DNA of 42,500 bases. It comes from Glandiceps talaboti (lineage: Eukaryota > Hemichordata > Enteropneusta > Spengelidae). This document shows, in pieces, positions 23,816 to 42,500 of the stretch. Positions within the stretch are counted from its first letter, which is position 1. Every line of letters starts with the position of its first letter. The notes below the pieces were generated by a model. It was not told the DNA's origin, did not search any database, and was given only the letters and a program-made list of their open reading frames with translations. Made by a program: the position numbers and the translations under genes. Where the stretch lies: contig NC_135550.1 in the NCBI RefSeq assembly GCF_964340395.1, positions 19,071,676-19,114,175 of the forward strand, in the 5' to 3' direction.

Positions 23816-24201
23816 CAACTACACAACAACCTGAAACGAACACAAATCTTTAGTTCAAAATACAAGTAAAACTCAATGGGAATCCTCTACAGAGTTAGTA
23901 GCTTTTACAATCTGATGCCGTGATGGATATACTTCCATAAAAGTTCTCAACTGTTTGAATCTGTATAAGCTAAGCATGGACTTAACTTTTTTCCAGATAA
24001 CTCATAAAAGATGAATTACAGCGCAGTTATGTGTGACGTAACTCATTGGACAATCTTTGTAAATATCTAAGATCTCATTTCTAGACAACAAGCCACACTT
24101 TAATAAGAATCGAATGTTCAGGAAGGCAAGCCATTCCTTGTGTTAATCAGAATTACAGTTCTGCTACATATATATTGTCCACTTTCTGAACTTATGCTTT
24201 T

Positions 24202-35181
<10,980 letters not shown>

Positions 35182-36214
35182 GGCGAGTACGTGACGGGTA
35201 CGTGGAGATTTTGAACCCCAAAGAGGTGACGCTAGCCTGTTTATTGCGTTGTCACTCTGTCAGACACAAGTGTAATGGTGGTATAAAGTGCATCGAAGGC
35301 CACTAAACAATACGAATGCATATATCGCCCTCTGTCGACAAATTTACAATATGGCGCTCTGCATACACGGTATGCAAACTCCGTATACCGTAGTCCTGCT
35401 TGCATACGGAGGAATACGGGACTCGATTCTGACAATTGTCCCTCCGGTGTTTAGAGTCAAGTCAGTAATACAGACTCGTGCACCGTCATGTAAGCAGGAC
35501 TACGTATACCGCAACCCGTAGGTGCACACACAGTGACCCCTCCAAAGTTAATATTGTTTTGATTGCCGACACTGTACTTTGCATTGCTATTACCTATTCT
35601 ATGAGGCTAAATCATGTTTCACTTTTACTATAGCATTCTTGTAACCATGGTAATCAACAACCCAATGTTGCCTTAAATTATGGCTTATGGTTAGGGTTAG
35701 GTATCATAATATCATACCATATTATCAAATCACTGCTTACAACCGTAATGGCATATAGTGAACAGTGTCTTCACATAAATAGACTATGGTGGAAGTAGTG
35801 GTTGGGGAAATAATCAATGCCTTTAACACTTTCAACATGGTGGCAGCAGTGGGATTAATTCCTTTTAAACCATTGAGTCTGGGACTAGAGTCCTTTTCCA
35901 TGTGTGACAGCATTTAAACCATGTCTTTGAAATATTTTAACAGGCGGAGGGTCATATTTTAGAGAAATGAAACTGAGCCTATAGCGAGACGGAATCGGTG
36001 GAGGGTCACATTTTACGCAGCAGCCCGGGTCTGATTTCCCCGGCCCTCCCCCCTTGTAATTACTGAAGGCTCCCTGATCTTTGAAAGCAGAGATGGGGGC
36101 GCAGAAGAAGTGGATAAAATTACAGTGTTTATTGTCAAGTATAAGGGGAAAAGTGGGTTCACAGAAACTGGATACTAAGCTATTGGGGAAATGATATATA
36201 TACTACAACTACAT
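35182..36214. other. Upstream flank of transglutaminase, with an imperfect foldback
   Basis: At about 35,378-35,410 and 35,488-35,518, arms around GTAGTCCTGCTTGCAT and ATGTAAGCAGGACTAC pair imperfectly. A related string (CTCCGTATGCAAGCAGGAC) occurs inside the transposon at about 34,127. No clear TATA box for the minus strand is seen. The rest has no gene. Confidence 0.4.
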
Positions 36215-36475
36215 CTATCGTAATGTTTGGCGTGTAGTGTCAAATAACTTAATGTACTGTGATCTAGGTAGGATTATCAGCCGATCACCGGATGTTTGTA
36301 TGTCGTGTTTATCAGCTAATTCGTGACTTGTTATCATGTGTAGTGCGATATATTGCGTTGCCAACATAGTTTCTGGCTGGCATAGTTTAATTACAACTTG
36401 TATGACATAGTCCTGTAGACCCCCTTCCATCTCATAATATTCATTGATGAATTTTGTATATTTCACCAAAATGGT
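36215..36475 (-). CDS. Unrecognised ORF, possible terminal exon
   Basis: Stop-to-stop frame of 86 codons plus TAG. The composition looks like coding sequence: V-I-Q-V-V-I-K-L-C-Q-P-E-T-M-L-A, then Q-Y-I-A-L-H-M-I-T-S-H-E-L-A-D-K. The first Met is at codon 15; possible acceptors are TCTACAG and TTATGAG inside it. I cannot name a family and see no partner exon, so confidence stays low. Confidence 0.25.
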   Translation of the reverse strand, partial: TILVKYTKFINEYYEMEGGLQDYVIQVVIKLCQPETMLATQYIALHMITSHELADKHDIQTSGDRLIILPRSQYIKLFDTTRQTLR

Positions 36476-36764
36476 TCATTTAAAATGACATCAAGGACGT
36501 CATGATTTTACCTCTGAAGACGTTCCTAGGAACTCATGACGATTTCGAGTCTTTTGCTACATAATCCATACTCATAACATTGATCAATTACACACGGCAG
36601 AACTGAGATGGGTCTGTAGTTATTCACGTCAAAAACGGATTATTGAAGCAGTTAATTGTAATTTTTTTTGTTAAATACCTTCACGACAGAAAAAAAAAAT
36701 TTAAATTATGACAGTAGATTTGAAAATGAAATGAAATTAGTGTGTGACCATTTGCTAAATGACT

Positions 36765-37040
36765 ATTAATAATCTTTATTCGTCCAAACAGATTTGGAAA
36801 TTTGTTGAATGGTCGCCACGAGAACAGCCCTCGTGTTGAAGTACAGGAGGAAACCGGGTTACCCATGGAACAACCCGCGTTGTTCGGCAGGGTCAAACAA
36901 AGTATCTCCCTTCTTATATACAGACCTGGTTAAATTTAAATCAAACCCAGCCGACGTTGAATTGGCTGCATGGTTCGAACCCATAGTATACTGCAGAGGT
37001 GAGACGTACCGATGAACCCACGATTGCAAAGAGCAGGTGA
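36765..37040 (-). mobile_element. Probable SINE
   Basis: On the minus strand there is GGGTTCGAACC (tRNA B-box-like, near 36,972-36,982), then CGGTTTCCTCCTGTACTTCA, GAGGGCTGTTCTC and a 3' end TGGACGAATAAAGATTATTA. A B-box-like string followed by a short tail of TTA units is the usual plan of tRNA-derived SINEs. The B box is itself palindromic, so orientation rests on the tail. Confidence 0.45.
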
Positions 37041-37146
37041 CAATGGATTGAAGGCATGCACCCTATTAAGTAATGCTGAAAGCTCAAAATAGGACTGCCG
37101 AAATGTTTGTTACAAAGGAAACAATATCGCACGTACAAATGAACAA

Positions 37147-37518
37147 TCTGTATAAGGCCAAAAAAAATATCTGGTTCTGGTCAGGATAACCTTTCTAAAG
37201 TGGTGCGACGACGCGAATTTTTTTTTTCCTAATTTTTTTTTTTTTTTTGCAAATTAGTAAATACACATTTTTTTGACACTTTACATACTCTGTTCTATCA
37301 TATTCATCTCTTGAAAAACTTCCTTTTTCTTCGAAGCAGTTTAGGCTTTGTATTTAAGCAGTCTTGGCATGTATGGTAGATTTCAGCTGCTTGTTCTCCT
37401 GATATCAGGAATAAATAAGGAACGGGAAAGCAAAAATTATCGGGAAAAAAAGGATCGACGCGAGGGTATTCAGGGCACGCGCGCGCTGACCAGAACCAGA
37501 TATATATATTTTTTTGCC
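37147..37518. mobile_element. Possible 370-bp MITE
   Basis: ATATCTGGTTCTGGTCAG at about 37,158-37,175 reappears inverted near 37,486-37,506. Both copies are followed outward by an A-run and GGC. The terminal repeats are about 28-30 bp. Poly-T tracts lie inside. Boundaries and target-site duplication are unclear. Confidence 0.4.
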
Positions 37519-37669
37519 TAACAAGACTATGAAACTTGTTTGGCTTCGCACTCTCATCGTCGCAAACCACGGCCACAGCCTCTTTTACGGCACCGTCCAA
37601 AACGCACCGTCTCGTTATTTCGAAGTTCGCGGAAGAAATAACGGTTCTTGTTTGCGAGAATGTGCACTC
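37304..37669 (-). CDS. Unrecognised 121-codon open frame without any methionine
   Basis: Stop-to-stop frame, less AT-rich in its first 40 codons (V-I-S-S-A-N-F-E-I-T-R-R-C-V-L-D-G-A-V-K). It then crosses an inverted-repeat arm and ends K-R-K-F-F-K-R. The lack of Met and the overlap with the possible MITE argue against a whole gene; the upstream half could be an exon. Confidence 0.15.
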   Translation of the reverse strand, partial: ECTFSQTRTVISSANFEITRRCVLDGAVKEAVAVVCDDESAKPNKFHSLVRQKNIYIWFWSARACPEYPRVDPFFPDNFCFPVPYLFLISGEQAAEIYHTCQDCLNTKPKLLRRKRKFFKR

Positions 37670-37997
37670 TTATCAAATTTCTGATAAATTCTGCAATATT
37701 TGATCTTTTCGCCTAAATTTTTGAAACTAATAAAATTCTTTCCTTCCTTTACAAGTGGAGTTGTTCAATACAATCAATTATTTTAGAACCAAGTATAAAT
37801 CAACATTAATCAACATAAATCAACATATTCAAAGCTGTCTACACTTCGTAGAAATTACGTCCTTTTACGCCTGGGTTTTTTGGGGACATTTCAGTGATAT
37901 TTTAATGAATCTCGAGCTCATCAGATGACTTTGTGGATCGCTAAATTTAAATGTCAAATTCTAGAAAGGTTAAAATTGTAATTGTTTTGACGTCATC

Positions 37998-38600
37998 GTA
38001 ACAATCTATGCACAGAAGTGTTTTATTAGTAACAGTACAATGTCATTCTTAATTGTTTACTTTTAACTCTCTTTCTCTTTTAAAAAAAACAACCTTTTGA
38101 CAAGCTTTTGTTGATCTCGCAGTTTAGTTGCATGAGAAAACTAATCATCTTGTTTCAAGCCCAAGTGTTTTCGATTGGACTGCTAGAAGCATGAAAATTC
38201 GGCTCCACTGATCATGCTGATCACATCTGCATGATCTGACGAGACATCTGACTAGATAGGGGCTTCACATTGTATAGAATTTATCGTGTATCTCGTTAGT
38301 GGTCTGAGCGTGTATGTGACACCGCAATGACCTCAATGGAATAAAATTCATTGTTTGAAAAGGTAAACATGACCTGTTTTCGTCACATCTACAACCGGAT
38401 GTCGCGTGGATGTTATCTGTTTTATTTACTTCATAATTGTTGCGGTTTGAGGTACTTAGCCAACTCATTGTGGTTTCTAGCACTACTTAATGATACAGTA
38501 AACATTCACAACAGAAATGTATCCGGTCATCGATTACTAATGAAGATACACCTCTGATAGGGACCAACTCATGACCTCAATTAGATCTTTATCAGGATAC
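37998..38600. repeat. Tandem 0.8-kb repeat, copy 1 (internally deleted)
   Basis: Shares many blocks with 41,258-42,075, for example AAAATTCGGCTCCACTGATC, ATCTGACGAGACATC and TGTTATCTGTTTTATTTACT, in the same order. Confidence 0.85.
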
Positions 38601-39304
38601 CAAAGTGTTCAGAGTGGAAAAAAGATGCCGAAGCCAGCGCGCGTGTATGGGAAGCCGCTCAGGCCAAAAGTATTTTTTTATTTTTGCTATAGTATTTTAT
38701 ATTTTTCGTACTTACAAACTAATTTTAACAGTTTATGTACTTTTATTCCATGTTTACATTATTTTAATTGAAATAAGTTTGCATTTATTTGAGAATATTG
38801 TTTTATTTTTCGTCAAACCAGAATTTTTTTTAAGGATTATATATAATTGAAAGTCAAAATATATTTTTTGTTAAAGTTTTTTATTTTATTTTTAAAATTA
38901 TTTTTAAAAAAATTTCAACTTTTTTTTTTTTTCTCTCAACTTTTTTTTTTTTTGCCGAGTCTGCTGACAGGCGCCGGTGCAGAGCACGTCGTGCTCGTAC
39001 CCGGCGCCTGTCACGAGTACGAGGCGTGACCTTTGACATCCATTACGACGTGTTCCGGCGACGAGTGTGAAGCTACCATCATATTCATCTTCACGTTCAA
39101 AAGTTGACCTCTACGCTCAATGTGAATATGATAATAGCTTCACACGTTCATCATCAGATTCGAAGTCTCCCAAATGGGTACGAACATGCGTTCGGCAAAT
39201 CACATATCCTTCATTGACAGGTTGAAATCATGTGATTGTAATTAATTTTCATTTGACTTGCGTGCATTTGCATGCTCTCTTTTTATTTTTGCCAGAGTAT
39301 CAAA

Positions 39305-39705
39305 TTTGCACCATGAACTATTGTTGTCATGGACCATATTTTTTGATCAATTGCGTTGCCCCTCCCCTATCAAGGGAACTACATACATTGTGACAATTGT
39401 CGTCTTGACAACACTATTTTGACAATTTGTGTAAATTTCACCAGTGTAAGTGTTAAGTGTTAAGTAGGGTTTCAAAGATAGTGGCACTGCGGGAAATCAA
39501 AACAATCCATGACACTAAGTGGCCAAGTGATATCACCTTGTCACTTGATGTCACGGATTCAAAACACACCCATCCAGGCCGTATTTTATCACATTACTCA
39601 TATAGGTGTTTTGTACACCCATATGATATACTGATATTTCATTTTCAAAGATATGGGAAAGGCATACTAAACATCCAAATTAGTTTTTTATATGACAACA
39701 ATACT
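39305..39705. other. Unpaired loop 1 of the foldback element
   Basis: About 400 bp of unique sequence between the B arms. No coding signature is seen. Confidence 0.6.
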
Positions 39706-40287
39706 TTGATACTCTGACAAAAATAAAAATAGAGCATGAAAATCCACGCAAATCAAGGGAAAGTAATTACAATCACATGATTTCAACATATCAATTAAGG
39801 ATATGTGATTTGCCGAATGCGTGTTCGCACCCATATTCGGAAGACTTCGAATCTTACTGATGATGAACGTGTGAAGCTATCTTCATATATTCACATTGAG
39901 GGTGGAGGTCTACTTTTGAAAGGGAAGATGAATATGAATATGATGATAGCTTCACATTCGTGTTTTGGCGTCAAATACACGTTCTTATTACCTTCGAAAT
40001 TGATCGCTCAAACATTATATCAGATCTGAAAACTGTTAATTTACGTGTGATAGTATCTGTTTTTTTCCAACAACCGCGACTTCAGCCGCGTACGATCCAT
40101 GTGCAACGGGCAAAGGTATTTCCAATGGGCCAGTCAGGTACTTCTCGTACGAGCGCACATGTTGACGTCGACCTACTGTATTACATACGTAGACGTGTTG
40201 TTCTCAACTTTTCATGATATATGCATGTGTACTCAGAACACCAAGAGAATGTATACTACAATGTACGACGAAGTAAACTGAATCTTT

Positions 40288-40420
<133 letters not shown>

Positions 40421-41257
40421 CAAGGCGATAAAAGCTGGTTTAGGTTGATATGTAATACAGCAGGTCGACATCAACATGTGCGCTCGTACAAGAAGTAGTA
40501 CCTGACTGACCCATTGGAAATACGCGTTCGTTTTCCTCACGTTTTTGTTCCTAAAGCTGTTTTGCTCACGCTCACAGTATAGTGTACCATCTTATTTCAA
40601 TTCTGGTCAGTTTCACAATAATGAATGTAATTGTTATTGATGCAACAAACTTTAGTTGTTTTAGATTAACTACCTTTACCCATTGCACATGGATCGTGTC
40701 CTACGTACTACATCATGTAATACATCATACATGCGGTCATAACATTAACGTGACGGTGTACACATGTGTGTACGCGGCTGAAGTAAATTAACAGTTTTGA
40801 GATCTGATATAATGTTTGAGCGACCAATTTTGAAGGTAATGAGAAGGTGTATTTGACGCCGAAACACGCCCGACTCGTAATGGATGTCGAAGGACATGCC
40901 TGTCACGAGCACGACGTACTCGTGACAGGCGCTGGTCAGCAGACTCGGCCAAAAAAAAAAAAAGTTGGGAAAAAAAAAAAAAAAAGTTGAACATTTTTTT
41001 TTTGAATTTAAAAAATAAAATAAAAAACTTTAACAAAAAATATATTTTGACTTTCAATTATATATAATCCTTAAAATAATTCTGGTTTGACGAAAAATAA
41101 AACAATATTCTCAAATAAATGCAAACTTATTTCAATTAAAATAATGTGAACATGGAATAAAAGTACATAAACTGTTAAAATTAGTTTGTAAGTACGAAAA
41201 ATATAAAATACTATAGCAAAAATAAAAAAATACTTTTGGCCTGAACGGCTTCCCATA

Positions 41258-42075
41258 GTAACATTCTATGTACAGAAGTATTTTAATAATAACAGTACAA
41301 TGTGACTCGGATCTTTACCAAGGTAAATAGCACGAAATAATTGATGAATCGATGCAAACTGTTGTTAATGTCAGAATCCGTCAAAATAAGCATTTAGAGA
41401 TATTTACAGTTATTCCGAAAAAATGTGTACATTTACAATAACATCAAATACGGAAATTTTGAGCAAAAACGAAAAATTTCTTTGTTTTCTTTAATCTACC
41501 GAAACACCACAGAGGCATTTGTAGTTGTTTATATATAAAGCAATTATTTAATTATTGCTTACTTTCTCTTTAAAAAACAAAACAAAAAACAAACAAACAA
41601 ACAAACAAACAAACAAACAAACAAACAAAAAACAACCTTTTTTTACAAGCCTTTGTTGATCTTGCAGTTTAGGTGCATGAGAAAACTAATATCCTTGTTT
41701 CAAATCCAAGTGTTTTCGATTGGACTGCTAGCAGCGTGAAAATTCGGCTCCACTGATCACATGATCTGACGAGACATCGGACTGCACTGGTGCTTCACAT
41801 AGTACAGAATGTATTCTGTATACAACCATAGACCCTCCACCAACTCTATGATATAACACCCCAATGACCTCAGTGAAATAAAATTCATTTTTTAATACTT
41901 GGGTGTTTTCGTCACAGCTATGACCGGATATCGCGTGGGTGTTATCTGTTTTATTTACTTCATAAATTTACGTGGAAAACTCATTGCGGTTTCTACCACT
42001 ACCTCAAACATTCACAGCAGAAATGTTTCCGGTGATCGATTAGCTATCATCTCTATCAATTAGATCTTTATCAAG
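41258..42075. repeat. Tandem 0.8-kb repeat, copy 2
   Basis: The fullest copy. Contains an (AAAC)n run at 41,583-41,630 that copies 1 and 3 lack. Starts GTAACATTCTATGTACAGAAG, matching 37,998, and ends near GATCTTTATCAAGATAAATA. Confidence 0.85.
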
Positions 42076-42500
42076 ATAAATAGTACGCAATCGATGAAAC
42101 CTGTCGTTAATCTCAGAATCCAAAATTCGATCGTCAAAAACAATGTCAGAATCCGTCAAAATAAGTATTTAGAGATATTTATAGTTATTCTGAAAAATGT
42201 GTACATTCTTTTCATTTACAATAGTATCAAGTGAGGAAATGTGTATGTTTTATTTTAATCTACCGAAAAAACCCCACAGGGACTTGAGCAAGGCCTTTTT
42301 ATTTGTTTACATTATATTTATTTTGTTTACTTTTAACTCTTCTTCTTCTTTTTTCACTTTTGTTATATCTTACAGTTTTAGTTGCGTGAGAAAACCAATC
42401 TCCTTGTTTCAAGCCCGTGTGCGAAAATTCGGCTCCACCGGTCACATCTGCATGCATGATCATGATCTGACGAGACATCGGACTGCACTGGTGCTTCACA
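42076..42500. repeat. Tandem 0.8-kb repeat, copy 3 (cut by the window end)
   Basis: TCAGAATCCGTCAAAATAAG and the following text match 41,370 onward; GACATCGGACTGCACTGGTG at the window end matches 41,775. The array continues beyond the window. Confidence 0.85.

Noticed and set aside
36972-36982. A tRNA gene (GGTTCGAACC)
   Set aside because: No acceptor stem or anticodon arm can be drawn around it; a SINE-like context explains the box.

Overview
This window is animal (metazoan) nuclear DNA: AT-rich, intron-rich with GT-AG introns, and full of long microsatellites, minisatellites and short non-autonomous transposons. It holds two complete protein genes, both on the minus strand and head to tail. 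The exon structure and strong match to animal families show a metazoan, probably an invertebrate; the sequence alone does not let me choose a phylum.

Region 1-9,472 has no recognised gene. It contains a decayed LINE fragment (about 117-412), microsatellites, one copy of a dispersed repeat family (4,066-5,121), three short unrecognised ORFs (682-903, 3,583-3,756, 7,046-7,171) and the 3' flank of MOCS1.

Region 9,473-21,345 is MOCS1, the bifunctional first-step gene of molybdenum-cofactor synthesis, in ten exons. I placed every splice junction by phase. The fused reading frame gives 615 residues. The MOCS1A-only frame gives 385 residues and ends in the required double glycine. Two overlapping splice donors 4 nt apart in exon 9 appear to choose between the products. 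The introns carry three minisatellites (30, 37 and 36/39 bp). One of them repeats the exon 9 splice acceptor about 21 times. Another intron carries an inverted, donor-dead copy of the end of exon 5.

Region 21,392-24,201 is the 2.8-kb intergenic spacer, with microsatellites, degenerate tandem repeats and a possible inverted-repeat element.

Region 24,202-35,181 is a transglutaminase gene of 14 coding exons. It encodes 687 residues, with the Cys275-His334-Asp357 triad and no signal peptide, so it is a cytosolic, tissue-transglutaminase-like enzyme. Its 2.6-kb first intron contains a 1.5-kb transposon with 175-bp terminal inverted repeats and a perfect 29-bp hairpin.

Region 35,182-42,500 has no recognised gene. 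It contains a probable SINE, two unrecognised ORFs, tandem copies of a roughly 0.8-kb sequence, and a 2.6-kb element between two of those copies. That element has about 410-bp terminal arms enclosing two more inverted-repeat pairs side by side, a cloverleaf-like architecture.

The two genes have no obvious metabolic link. The unusual content of the window lies in the repeats placed at and around their splice sites and in the two foldback elements.
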